A stretch of DNA of 64,000 nt from positions 16,764 to 80,763 of the forward strand of contig NZ_BCRB01000006.1 in the NCBI RefSeq assembly GCF_001552375.1, written 5' to 3'. The stretch comes from Cellulomonas iranensis NBRC 101100 = JCM 18110 (GTDB taxonomy: Bacteria > Actinomycetota > Actinomycetes > Actinomycetales > Cellulomonadaceae). The notes under the pieces were generated by a model. That model saw only the letters and a program-made list of their open reading frames with translations. It was not told the DNA's origin and made no database searches. The position numbers and the translations under genes were made by a program. Of the stretch, positions 16,816 to 24,607 are shown in pieces. Each line of letters opens with the position of its first letter. Positions within the stretch are counted from its first letter, which is position 1.

Positions 16816-18069
16816 ATGGCGACGTCTCCGAGGACGCCGGCGGCGCGCACGCCCCGCCGCCGCGGCACCACCCCGCAGGCCGGCGCGGCGGCCCCCGTCC
16901 TCCCCCCGGCCGGAGCCGACCAGAGCGAGACGCAGCGCCGCGTGCGCGAGGGCGCGGGGCTGCTCGCCGCGGCCGCGATGCGCCGGCTCGACGCCGACCT
17001 CGAGTGGTACCGCGCGCTGCCCGCCGAGGACCGGTCGTGGGTCAACCTCGTCGCGCAGGCCGGCATCACGGCGTTCATCTCGTGGTACGCCGACCCGACG
17101 CGCCCGCCGCACGGCGTCGGCGAGATCTTCGCGGCCGCGCCGCCCGAGCTGACCCGGTCGATCTCGTTGCAGCACACGCTGCAGCTGGTCCGCGTCGTCG
17201 TGGACGTCGTCGAGACGCACTCCGACCGGCTCGCGGCGCCCGGCGCCGAGCGCGAGCTGCGCGAGGCGGTCATGCGGTACTCGCGCGAGGTCGCGTTCTC
17301 GGCCGCCGAGGTCTACGCGCGCGCCGCCGAGGTGCGCGGCGCGTGGGACGCGCGGCTCGAGGCGCTCGTGGTCGACGCGCTCGTGCGCGGCGACGGCGAC
17401 GACTCGCTGCGCTCGCGCGTGTCGGCGCTCGGGTGGAGCGGACGCGGCTCGACGCTCGTCGTGGTCGGCACGGCCGCCGCGCACATGGACGAGGTGCGCT
17501 CGGCCGACCTGCGGCGCGCGACCCGCCGGTCGGCCGACGACGCGCTCGTCGGGATCATGGGCGACCGCCTGGTGGTGTTCCTCGGCGGCGAGGGCGACCT
17601 GCGCGCCGCCGCGATGTCGCTGCTGCCGCGGTTCGGGCCGGGACCCGTCGTCATTGGGCCGCTCGCGCCCGGGCTCGCCGAGGCGACCCGGTCGGCGCGC
17701 GCGGCCCTCGCCGGGCTCGCGGCCGCACCGGGCTGGGAGCAGGCGCCGCGGCCCGTGCTCGCCGACGACCTGCTGCCCGAGCGCGTGCTCGTCGGTGACG
17801 ACGACGCACGACGTGCGCTCGTCGAACGGGCCTACACGCCGCTCGCCGCGAGCCAGGGCTCGCTGCTCGAGACGCTGTCGGCGTACCTCGGCGCGGGGCG
17901 CTCGCTGGAGGCCGCCGCGCGCACGTTGTACGTCCACCCCAACACGGTCCGCTACCGGCTCAAGCGCGTCGCGGACGTCACGGGGTGGGACCCGCTGGAC
18001 GCGCGGGAGTCGTACGTGCTGCAGACGGCCCTGGCCGTCGGGCGGCTCGACGCCGCCGCGGCCCCCTGA
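16816..18069 (+). CDS. PucR-type transcriptional regulator, FasR-like
   Basis: A 417-residue regulator with an N-terminal sensing region, a GGDEF-like middle part (residues ~190-300) and a C-terminal PucR helix-turn-helix: LLETLSAYLGAGRSLEAAARTLYVHPNTVRYRLKRV. It lies between aceE and fabD, the position of Rv2242 in Mycobacterium and of FasR in Streptomyces, where FasR activates the fabD-fabH-acpP-fabF operon. ATG 16816 is preferred over 16804 because of the -10-like element; both are in frame. Inferred to control the downstream fab operon and perhaps itself. Confidence 0.85.
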   Translation: MATSPRTPAARTPRRRGTTPQAGAAAPVLPPAGADQSETQRRVREGAGLLAAAAMRRLDADLEWYRALPAEDRSWVNLVAQAGITAFISWYADPTRPPHGVGEIFAAAPPELTRSISLQHTLQLVRVVVDVVETHSDRLAAPGAERELREAVMRYSREVAFSAAEVYARAAEVRGAWDARLEALVVDALVRGDGDDSLRSRVSALGWSGRGSTLVVVGTAAAHMDEVRSADLRRATRRSADDALVGIMGDRLVVFLGGEGDLRAAAMSLLPRFGPGPVVIGPLAPGLAEATRSARAALAGLAAAPGWEQAPRPVLADDLLPERVLVGDDDARRALVERAYTPLAASQGSLLETLSAYLGAGRSLEAAARTLYVHPNTVRYRLKRVADVTGWDPLDARESYVLQTALAVGRLDAAAAP

Positions 18070-18104
18070 GCCCCGCGCCCGCCGGAGGCGTGCCGCGACG
18101 CGGC

Positions 18105-18125
18105 CTTTGTACAGGTCCGACAAGC
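18105..18125. promoter_or_regulatory. putative FasR-type operator, site 2 (fabD promoter)
   Basis: CTTTGT-N9-ACAAGC, the twin of the site at 16774-16794, ending 65 bp before the fabD start. The position suits an activator or repressor bound near the -35 region of the fab operon promoter. Confidence 0.6.
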
Positions 18126-18190
18126 ACGGGACCCGAGGTTGGTACGTGCCGTGACCGGGTGACGGCGCGCGCCCACGGCACAGTGGTCGG

Positions 18191-19162
18191 GTGCTCGTCG
18201 TCGCCTGCCCCGGCCAGGGGGCCCAGTCCCCCGGCATGCTCGTCCCGTGGACCGAGGTCGACGGCTTCGCCGACTCCCTCGCGCGTGCGAGCGACGTCGT
18301 CGGGGTCGACCTGCTGGCCCACGGCACCACGTCCGACGCCGAGACGATCCGTGACACCGCGGTGGCCCAGCCGCTGCTCGTCGCCACCGCGCTCGCGAGC
18401 CTGCGCGCGGTGCTCGGCACCGACGCCACGACCGACCTCGCACGGCTCGCGCCCGCGTCGTTCGACGTCGCCGCGGGCCACTCGGTCGGCGAGCTCGCGG
18501 CCGCCGCGGCCGCGGGCGTCCTGACCGACGACGACGCGCTGCGGCTCGTCGCGGTGCGTGGCGCCGCGATGGCGCACGCGGCCGCCGCGACCCCGACGGG
18601 CATGAGCGCCGTGCTCGGCGGCGACCCCGACGAGGTGCTGGCGCGGCTCGAGGCGCTCGACCTCGTGCCCGCGAACGTGAACGGCGGCGGGCAGGTCGTC
18701 GCCGCGGGGGCGCTCGACGCGCTCGCCGCGCTCGGCACCGAGGCCCCGGCGCGTGCGCGCGTCGTGCCGCTGCAGGTCGCGGGCGCGTTCCACACCCGCT
18801 ACATGGCGCCGGCCGTCGACGAGCTCGCCGCGGCGGCCGCCGCGGTGACGCCGCGCGAGCCCGTGGTCACGCTGCTCGGCAACGCCGACGGCGCGGCCGT
18901 CACGAGCGGCGCGGACGCGCTGACCCGCATCGTCGGCCAGGTCGCGCGCCCCGTGCGCTGGGACCTGTGCCAGGCCACGCTGCTCGAGCTGGGCGTCACG
19001 GCGCTGCTCGAGGTCGCACCCGGTGGTGTCCTCACCGGGCTGGCGCGACGTACGCTGCCGGGCGTCGAGACGCTCGCGCTGAAGTCCCCCGCCGACCTCG
19101 ACGCCGCGCGCGACCTCGTGCGTCGGCACGCCGGCACCACCGCACAGGAGAGCCAGTCGTGA
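18191..19162 (+). CDS. fabD: malonyl-CoA:ACP acyltransferase
   Basis: A 323-residue acyltransferase that loads malonyl groups onto acyl carrier protein for type II fatty-acid synthesis. CPGQGAQSPGM is at the N terminus, the nucleophile Ser98 is in GHSVGE, and the catalytic His is in GAFHTRYM near residue 200. It is the first gene of the fabD-fabH-acpP-fabF operon; its stop overlaps the fabH start (GTGA). Confidence 0.97.
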   Translation: MLVVACPGQGAQSPGMLVPWTEVDGFADSLARASDVVGVDLLAHGTTSDAETIRDTAVAQPLLVATALASLRAVLGTDATTDLARLAPASFDVAAGHSVGELAAAAAAGVLTDDDALRLVAVRGAAMAHAAAATPTGMSAVLGGDPDEVLARLEALDLVPANVNGGGQVVAAGALDALAALGTEAPARARVVPLQVAGAFHTRYMAPAVDELAAAAAAVTPREPVVTLLGNADGAAVTSGADALTRIVGQVARPVRWDLCQATLLELGVTALLEVAPGGVLTGLARRTLPGVETLALKSPADLDAARDLVRRHAGTTAQESQS

Positions 19163-20163
19163 CCCGTCCGACCCTCACGCAGTCCACCGGCCCCGCGCAC
19201 ACGCGCATCCTCGGACTGGGCGGTGTGCGCGGCGAGCGCGTCGTGCCCAACGACGAGCTCGTGGGCCCCATCGACTCGTCCGACGAGTGGATCCGCCAGC
19301 GCACCGGCATCGTCACGCGTCGTCGCGCCGAGGCGGGCACCGACGTGCTCGACCTCGCCGAGGGTGCCGCGCGCGCCGCGCTCGAGAACGCCGGGCTCAC
19401 GGGCGCCGACATCGACGCCGTGATCCTGTCGACCGTCACGTACTTCCACCAGACGCCCGCCGGCGCCGCGATCGTCGCGGACCGCATCGGCGCGACGCCC
19501 GCCGCGGCGTACGACATCTCGGCCGCGTGCGCGGGCTACTGCTACGGCATCGGCCAGGCCGACGCGCTCGTGCGCGCCGGCACGGCACGCAACGTGCTGG
19601 TGATCGGCGCCGAGAAGATGAGCGAGTTCGTCGACCCGACGGACCGCACGATCTCGTTCCTGCTCGGCGACGGGGCCGGCGCCGTCGTCGTCGGCGCGTC
19701 CGACACGCCCGGCATCGGCCCGACGATCTGGGGCTCCGACGGCGGGCAGGCGCAGGCGATCCGCCAGACGCACTCGTGGCTCGCGACGCGCGACGAGGGC
19801 GCCGGCTGGCCGACGCTGCGCCAGGAGGGCCAGTCGGTCTTCAAGTGGGCGGTGTGGCAGATGGCGCCCGTCGCGCAGAAGGCCATGGACGCCGCCGGGA
19901 TCGCCCCCGAGGACATCGAGGCGTTCATCCCGCACCAGGCGAACATGCGGATCATCGACCAGATGATCAAGCAGCTCAAGCTGCCCGACTCGGTCGTCGT
20001 GGGCCGCGACATCGCCGACACCGGCAACACGTCGGCCGCGTCGATCCCGCTCGCGGCCGAGCGGCTGCTGCGCGAGGGCCAGGTGCCCTCGGGCGCGCTG
20101 GCCCTGCAGATCGGCTTCGGCGCGGGCCTCGTCTACGCCGCGCAGGTCGTCGTCCTGCCCTGA
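19159..20163 (+). CDS. fabH: beta-ketoacyl-ACP synthase III
   Basis: A 334-residue condensing enzyme that starts fatty-acid synthesis by joining an acyl-CoA primer to malonyl-ACP. The catalytic triad is visible as Cys124 in SAACAGYCYG, His in PHQANMRI and Asn in GNTSAAS. In actinobacteria FabH often prefers branched primers, giving iso/anteiso acids. The GTG start overlaps the fabD stop and has AGGAG nearby. Confidence 0.97.
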   Translation: MTRPTLTQSTGPAHTRILGLGGVRGERVVPNDELVGPIDSSDEWIRQRTGIVTRRRAEAGTDVLDLAEGAARAALENAGLTGADIDAVILSTVTYFHQTPAGAAIVADRIGATPAAAYDISAACAGYCYGIGQADALVRAGTARNVLVIGAEKMSEFVDPTDRTISFLLGDGAGAVVVGASDTPGIGPTIWGSDGGQAQAIRQTHSWLATRDEGAGWPTLRQEGQSVFKWAVWQMAPVAQKAMDAAGIAPEDIEAFIPHQANMRIIDQMIKQLKLPDSVVVGRDIADTGNTSAASIPLAAERLLREGQVPSGALALQIGFGAGLVYAAQVVVLP

Positions 20164-20244
20164 CCCGTGACCCGGGCGGACGGCGCACCGTGCGCCTGTA
20201 CCGTTCAGCACGTCCCTGCACCACCTGACACGAGGAGACCCCCG

Positions 20245-20493
20245 ATGGCGCACAGCGAGCAGGAGATCCTGGCCGGCCTGGCCGAGATCGTCAGCGAGGA
20301 GACCGGTCTGCCGACCGACGCCGTCCTGCCCGAGAAGTCCTTCACCGACGACCTCGACATCGACTCGCTGTCGATGATGACGATCGTCACGCTGGCGGAG
20401 GAGAAGTTCGAGGTCCGGATCCCCGACGACGAGGTCAAGAACCTCGCGACCGTCGGCGACGCCGTGAGCTTCATCGCGAGCGCCCAGGCCTGA
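20245..20493 (+). CDS. acpP: acyl carrier protein
   Basis: An 82-residue acidic carrier protein. The phosphopantetheine attachment Ser41 lies in DLDIDSLSMM. The ATG start is preceded by GAGGAGA, chosen over the in-frame upstream codons. Carries the growing acyl chain between FabD, FabH and FabF, whose genes flank it. Confidence 0.97.
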   Translation: MAHSEQEILAGLAEIVSEETGLPTDAVLPEKSFTDDLDIDSLSMMTIVTLAEEKFEVRIPDDEVKNLATVGDAVSFIASAQA

Positions 20494-20577
20494 GCCTGCG
20501 CGCCGCACCTGCGGCCACGGGCGGTGCGCCGGCACCCCTGCCGTGCGCACCGCCCGACCCACCCGAGGAGAACCCCC

Positions 20578-21822
20578 ATGAGCACCGTCCCCGAGGTCGT
20601 CGTCACCGGCCTGGGCGCCACCACGCCGCTCGGCGGTGACGTCCCCAGCACGTGGCGCGCCGCGCTCGCCGGCGAGTCCGGCGCCCGCCCGTTCGACAAC
20701 GACTGGGCCGAGCGCTACGAGATCGGCGTGTCGTTCGGCGCGACCATCAAGGTCACGCCCGACCAGGTGCTCACGCGCCCCGAGATCAAGCGCATGGACC
20801 CGTCCGCGCAGTACGCCGTGATCGCGGCGCGCGAGGCGTGGGCCGACGCGGGCGCCCCCGAGGTCGACGGCGAGCGCCTGGGCGCGGTCGTGTCGTCGGG
20901 CATCGGCGGCATCTGGACGACGCTCGACGCGTGGGACACCCTGCGCGAGAAGGGCGGCCGTCGCGTGCTGCCCATGACCGTGCCGATGCTCATGCCGAAC
21001 TCCCCCGTCGCGTACGTCTCGCTCGAGCTCGGTGCGCGTGCGGGTGCGCACGCGCTGGTCTCGGCGTGCGCGTCCGGCGCGGAGGCGATCGGCTACGGCG
21101 TCGAGATGATCCGCTCGGGCCGCGCCGACGTCGTCGTCGCCGGTGGCACCGAGGCCACCATCCACCCCATGCCGATCGCCGCGTTCGCGGCGTCGCGCAC
21201 GCTGTCGTTGCGCAACGACGACCCGACCGGCGCCTCGCGGCCGTACGACGTCGACCGTGACGGCTTCGTCATCGGCGAGGGTGCGGGCGTGGTGGTGCTG
21301 GAGTCGGCCGCGCACGCGGCCGCCCGCGGTGCGCGCGTGTACGCGCGCATCGGCGGCGTCGGCCTGTCGGCCGACGGCTACCACATCACGTCCCCCGAGC
21401 CGTCGGGCGACGGCCAGGTCCGCGCGATGCGCGCGGCCCTCGCCGACTCGGGCGTCGCCGCGCGCGACGTCGTGCACGTCAACGCGCACGCGACGTCGAC
21501 GGTCGTCGGCGACCTCATCGAGGCCCGGTCGATCCGCGGCGTCCTGGGCGACGACGCCGACCACGTGGCGCTCTCGGCCACCAAGTCGATGACGGGTCAC
21601 CTGCTGGGCGGCGCAGGCGCGCTCGAGACGATCTTCACGGTGCTCGCCGTGCACGACCGGCAGGCGCCCCCGACGATCAACGTCGAGAACCCCGACCCCG
21701 AGCTCGTGCTCGACCTGGTGCGCGGCACGCCGCGCGCGCTGCCGGACGGCCCGATCGCGGCCGTCAACAACTCGTTCGGGTTCGGCGGTCACAACGTCGC
21801 GCTGGTGGTCACCTCCGCCTGA
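20578..21822 (+). CDS. fabF: beta-ketoacyl-ACP synthase II
   Basis: A 414-residue elongating condensing enzyme of the KAS I/II family. The active-site Cys164 is in VSACASGAEA and the two catalytic His residues are in NAHATST and TGHLLGGAG; a C-terminal NSFGFGGHN completes the signature. The start ATG follows GAGGAGAA. Last gene of the fab operon, followed by a strong hairpin. Confidence 0.97.
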   Translation: MSTVPEVVVTGLGATTPLGGDVPSTWRAALAGESGARPFDNDWAERYEIGVSFGATIKVTPDQVLTRPEIKRMDPSAQYAVIAAREAWADAGAPEVDGERLGAVVSSGIGGIWTTLDAWDTLREKGGRRVLPMTVPMLMPNSPVAYVSLELGARAGAHALVSACASGAEAIGYGVEMIRSGRADVVVAGGTEATIHPMPIAAFAASRTLSLRNDDPTGASRPYDVDRDGFVIGEGAGVVVLESAAHAAARGARVYARIGGVGLSADGYHITSPEPSGDGQVRAMRAALADSGVAARDVVHVNAHATSTVVGDLIEARSIRGVLGDDADHVALSATKSMTGHLLGGAGALETIFTVLAVHDRQAPPTINVENPDPELVLDLVRGTPRALPDGPIAAVNNSFGFGGHNVALVVTSA

Positions 21823-21841
21823 CGCCGCATCGCCGCACGCT

Positions 21842-21883
21842 CACGTCGCCCCGTCCGCGCCCTGGCGCAGGCGGGGCGACGTG
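21842..21883. terminator. bidirectional terminator after fabF
   Basis: A 12-bp stem (CACGTCGCCCCG with CGGGGCGACGTG) and an 18-base loop between the convergent fabF and DUF3145 stop codons. Confidence 0.75.
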
Positions 21884-21909
21884 CTCCGGGTGGCACCTCG
21901 GCGGTGCGG

Positions 21910-22410
21910 TCAGCCCACGCGGTGCAGCCAGCGCACGGGCGCGCCCGCGCCCGCGTAGCGGAACGGCTCGAGCTCGTCGTCCCAGGCCTGCCCGAGCGCG
22001 AGGTCGAGCTCGGCCCGCAGCCGCTCCGGGTCGCCCGCGTGCTCGAGGGCCGCGCGGATGCGGTCCTCGGGGACGACGACGTTGCCGTGCACGTCCGTCT
22101 GGGCGTGGAAGATGCCGAGCTCGGGCGTGTGGCTCCAGCGGGAGCCGTCGACGCCGACGCTGGCCTCCTCGGTCACCTCGTACCGGAGGTGGGCCCAGCC
22201 GCGCAGCGCGGACGCGAGGCGCGCTCCCGTGCCGGGTGCGCCCTGCCAGGACAGCTCGGCGCGGTAGAAGCTCGGACCGGCCGGCTGCGCGGTCCAGTCC
22301 ATGCTGACGCGCACTCCCAGCGCGTTGCCGGCCGCCCACTCGACGTGGGGGCACAGCGCACGCGGCGCGGAGTGCACGAAAAGGACACCGCGGGTGACGG
22401 CACCGGCCAT
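21910..22410 (-). CDS. DUF3145 protein
   Basis: A 166-residue protein starting at ATG 22408-22410 with GGAGGA seven bases upstream. The N terminus TRGVLFVHSAPRALCPHVEWA and the DGSRWSHTPELGIFHAQTDVHGN block identify the actinobacterial DUF3145 family, which is nearly always found next to fabF. Function unknown; linkage to fatty-acid synthesis is by neighbourhood only. Confidence 0.9.
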   Translation of the reverse strand: MAGAVTRGVLFVHSAPRALCPHVEWAAGNALGVRVSMDWTAQPAGPSFYRAELSWQGAPGTGARLASALRGWAHLRYEVTEEASVGVDGSRWSHTPELGIFHAQTDVHGNVVVPEDRIRAALEHAGDPERLRAELDLALGQAWDDELEPFRYAGAGAPVRWLHRVG

Positions 22411-22553
22411 GTTGTCCTCCCAGTGGGCTCGAGGGTCGCCTTCCCCAACGACCTCGTACCCCGACAGGAAGCGTCGACGGCACAGCACCACGCACGCGGC
22501 GTGCAGGCACAGGATGCCTCATGCGTCCCCGCAGGTCCAGCGGACGCGCGGGA

Positions 22554-23042
22554 CTAGAGCTGCTCGCGGATCGCGCGCATCGCCTTCTTGCGCACGGACC
22601 GCTCGAGGCGGTCGAGGTAGAGCAGCCCGTCGAGGTGGTCCACCTCGTGCTGGAGGCACCGCGCCATGAGCTCGACGCCCTCGACCACGACCTCCTTGCC
22701 GTCGAGGTCGGTGCCGACGACGCGCGCGTACCAGGCGCGGTGCGTCGGGTACCACAGCCCCGGCACCGAGAGGCAGCCCTCGTCGCCGTCCTGGTACTCG
22801 TCCTCCGACAGCTCGACGATCACGGGGTTCAGCACGTAGCCGATCTCGTCGTCGATGTTCCACGAGAAGGCGCGCAGGCTCACGCCGATCTGGTTGGCCG
22901 CGAGCCCGGCGCGACCGTCCTGGTCCACCGTCTCGAGCAGGTCCTCGACGAGCGAGCGGACGCGGTCGTCGATCGTGGTGACGGGGTCGCACGGGGTGCG
23001 CAGGACGGGGTCGCCGACGGTGCGGATCTCACGCAGGGCCAT
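22554..23042 (-). CDS. def: peptide deformylase
   Basis: A 162-residue metalloenzyme that removes the N-formyl group from new proteins. All three family motifs are present: [16 protein letters not shown] and QHEVDHLDG, giving one Cys and two His metal ligands. It starts with ATG at 23042. It works in the same pathway as methionine aminopeptidase near the start of this window, but the genes are not linked. Confidence 0.97.
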   Translation of the reverse strand: MALREIRTVGDPVLRTPCDPVTTIDDRVRSLVEDLLETVDQDGRAGLAANQIGVSLRAFSWNIDDEIGYVLNPVIVELSEDEYQDGDEGCLSVPGLWYPTHRAWYARVVGTDLDGKEVVVEGVELMARCLQHEVDHLDGLLYLDRLERSVRKKAMRAIREQL

Positions 23043-23128
23043 GACCCGATCCTTTCACGTCGCGCGGGCACGAGGCGCCACGCAGCGGCTCTCGCGGCGC
23101 GGTGCGCACGAGGCGCTGGACACAGCAC

Positions 23129-23161
23129 GACGCCGGTGGTGACCAGGTCACCACCGGCGTC
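23129..23161 (-). terminator. terminator of the bldC transcript
   Basis: A perfect 15-bp stem with a 3-base loop (CAG), 38 bp beyond the bldC-type stop codon and before the def start. It should end the riboswitch-controlled transcript and separate it from def. Confidence 0.85.
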
Positions 23162-23198
23162 GGGACGTGCGGTGCGTCGTCGTCGGACGACGCGGGGG

Positions 23199-23423
23199 TC
23201 ACTCCCCGGCGCGCTGCTGCGGGACGCCCGTGAGGAGCTGACGCACCTCGGCCTCGTGGAAGCGGCGGTGCCCGCCCAGCGTGCGGACGGCGGAGAGCTT
23301 GCCGGCCTGCGCCCAGCGCGTCACCGTCTTGGGGTCGACGCGGAACAGGACCGCGACCTCACCCGGCGTGAGCAGCGCGCCCTGCGTGAGGGGGGCGTCG
23401 GTGGCAGGCGTCTGAACAGCCAT
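23199..23423 (-). CDS. bldC: BldC-type MerR-like DNA-binding protein
   Basis: A 74-residue protein consisting almost only of a MerR-type winged helix-turn-helix: LLTPGEVAVLFRVDPKTVTRWAQ then LSAVRTLGGHRRFHEAEVRQLL. This matches BldC of Streptomyces, a developmental regulator that binds DNA as head-to-tail oligomers and lacks an effector domain. In a non-sporulating relative the role is unknown. The ATG start is eight bases after AAGGAG, and that ribosome-binding site is one strand of the closing stem of a cyclic-di-GMP-I riboswitch. Confidence 0.9.
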   Translation of the reverse strand: MAVQTPATDAPLTQGALLTPGEVAVLFRVDPKTVTRWAQAGKLSAVRTLGGHRRFHEAEVRQLLTGVPQQRAGE

Positions 23424-23432
23424 GGGTGGTGC

Positions 23433-23526
23433 TCCTTCGTCGTTCGGTAGCTCGGCTGACCCCGTGGGCCCCGTGGCTTTGCGTCCCCACCTTGCGGCGG
23501 GTTTGCCGTTTGTCGCTGACGAAGGA
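23433..23526 (-). promoter_or_regulatory. cyclic-di-GMP-I (GEMM) riboswitch in the bldC leader
   Basis: On the minus strand the leader shows the conserved core of the c-di-GMP-I riboswitch: CGGCAAACC, a hairpin CCGCC-GCAA-GGTGG capped by a GNRA tetraloop, GGACGCAAAGCCACGGGG, a second hairpin (GGCCC-ACG-GGGTC) and AGCCGAGCTACCG. The ligand-contacting G is retained in the CGGCAAACC segment, as in c-di-GMP rather than cAMP-GMP binders. The outer stem pairs TCCTTCGTC (23518-23526) with GACGAAGGA (23433-23441), and the latter contains the bldC ribosome-binding site. Ligand binding should therefore close the stem and switch translation off (inference). Confidence 0.88.
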
Positions 23527-23528
23527 CG

Positions 23529-23557
23529 ACTATGCCCGAAACTGGACAAGCGTGCAA
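23529..23557 (-). promoter_or_regulatory. promoter of the bldC riboswitch transcript
   Basis: A -35 TTGCAC at 23552-23557 and a -10 CATAGT at 23529-23534 with a 17-bp spacer on the minus strand. Transcription would start near 23522-23523, at or just inside the riboswitch closing stem. Confidence 0.65.
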
Positions 23558-23598
23558 GAACCGGAGCCCGCCGGATCTGTCCCGGAGCGGGTGAAACG

Positions 23599-24381
23599 TC
23601 ACAGGCGGCCGAAGCGGGCCCTGACCGCGCAGTAACCACCGAACGCGACGAGCCCCAGCGCGACCAGGACCAGCAGCACCGGACCTGCCGGGGCCTCACG
23701 CAGCGCCTGCAGCGCACCGTCGAGCCCGGACGCCTCGTCGGGGTTCGCGTGGAGCGCCGCCACGACGAACAGCACCCCGACGACGCCGAGCGCCACACCC
23801 TTGGCCGCGTAGCCCACGACCCCCGCGGTCCGTGCCACGCGTCCGGTCGTGCCGCTCGGCAGCCGCTGCAGGTCCTCGAGGAACTTCTTCGCCAGACCCT
23901 TGTAGACGTGGTACGCGCCGACCACGACGACGGCGACGCCGACCGCGCCGACCAGCACACGCCCCGCGGGCGCCTGCATGAGCTGACCGGTCATGCTCGT
24001 GGTCTGGCCGCTGCTCGAGGAACCGCCACCCTGCACCACCGAGAACGCCGTGCCCGCGAGCACGAGGTACACGACGGCCTTCGCCCCGCACTTCACGCGG
24101 TCGGACGTCTCCCCCGCCGCCCCGCTCAGCGCCGCCGCAGCCTGCCACGCGCCCAGCGCGACGAACGCCACGACCGACACCCACAGCACGAGCGCCCCGA
24201 ACGACGTCTGCGCGATCTGCTGGAACGCCCCCGACTGGTCGGCGCTGCCCTCGCCCGAGCCGAGCGCGAGCTGCAGCGCCAGCACCCCGATGAGGACGTG
24301 CACCAGACCGCTCGCCGCGTACCCCGCGCGCGCACCGACCTCCCACGCGTGCTGACCCGACCTCGCCGCGACCGTGGACAT
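23599..24381 (-). CDS. DUF1206 membrane protein
   Basis: A 260-residue protein with three repeated units of two transmembrane segments, each starting with a G-Y/V-x-A-x-G-x-V-like pattern (ARAGYAASGLVHVLIGVLAL, CGAKAVVYLVLAG, AGVVGYAAKGVALGVVG). This is the layout of DUF1206 (PF06724). Function is unknown. It is a single gene between the tRNA and bldC. Confidence 0.88.
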   Translation of the reverse strand: MSTVAARSGQHAWEVGARAGYAASGLVHVLIGVLALQLALGSGEGSADQSGAFQQIAQTSFGALVLWVSVVAFVALGAWQAAAALSGAAGETSDRVKCGAKAVVYLVLAGTAFSVVQGGGSSSSGQTTSMTGQLMQAPAGRVLVGAVGVAVVVVGAYHVYKGLAKKFLEDLQRLPSGTTGRVARTAGVVGYAAKGVALGVVGVLFVVAALHANPDEASGLDGALQALREAPAGPVLLVLVALGLVAFGGYCAVRARFGRL

Positions 24382-24523
24382 GCGACCTCCCTCGCTGCGG
24401 GCTCCCCCACCCGTGCCGGCCCGCGCCGGACGCCCGCGGCGATGCTCGCAGCGGTCGGCCCGCTCCGCGACCGGAACGCCGCGAACCGGGCGCGAGCGCT
24501 CCCCTCGGTAGGCTGCCGCCTGC

Positions 24524-24597
24524 GGGCCAGTAGCTCAGTCGGTCAGAGCAGCGGACTCATAATCCGTCGGTCGTGGGTTCAAGCCCCACCTGGCCCA
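24524..24597 (+). tRNA. tRNA with CAU anticodon (Met, or Ile2 if lysidine-modified)
   Basis: Acceptor arms GGGCCAG and CTGGCCC, anticodon stem GCGGA/TCCGT around CTCATAA (anticodon CAT) and T arm GTGGGTTCAAGCCCCAC. CCA is not fully encoded. Whether it is elongator tRNA-Met or tRNA-Ile2 cannot be settled by eye. It is not an initiator (the anticodon stem lacks three G-C pairs). The 3' half is the integration site of the adjacent mobile element. Confidence 0.9.
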
Positions 24598-24600
24598 CCG
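24556..24600 (+). repeat. attL: tRNA 3' half, left direct repeat
   Basis: The stretch from the anticodon loop to just past the tRNA end recurs in the same orientation at 30623-30667 with 42 of 45 positions identical, including an uninterrupted 27-bp identity (24562-24588). This is the expected footprint of a tyrosine integrase acting at a tRNA gene. Confidence 0.85.
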
Positions 24601-24607
24601 CGCTGAC
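24592..24607 (+). repeat. 16-bp direct repeat, left of IS
   Basis: GGCCCACCGCGCTGAC borders the left end of the insertion sequence and is repeated exactly at 25947-25962. It includes the last bases of the tRNA gene, so the insertion sits right at the tRNA 3' end. Confidence 0.75.

Noticed and set aside
18799..21792. A 997-residue open frame on the minus strand
   Set aside because: It is antisense to fabD, fabH, acpP and fabF, and its sequence is the Arg/Asp/Val-rich low-complexity type seen in all such shadows here.
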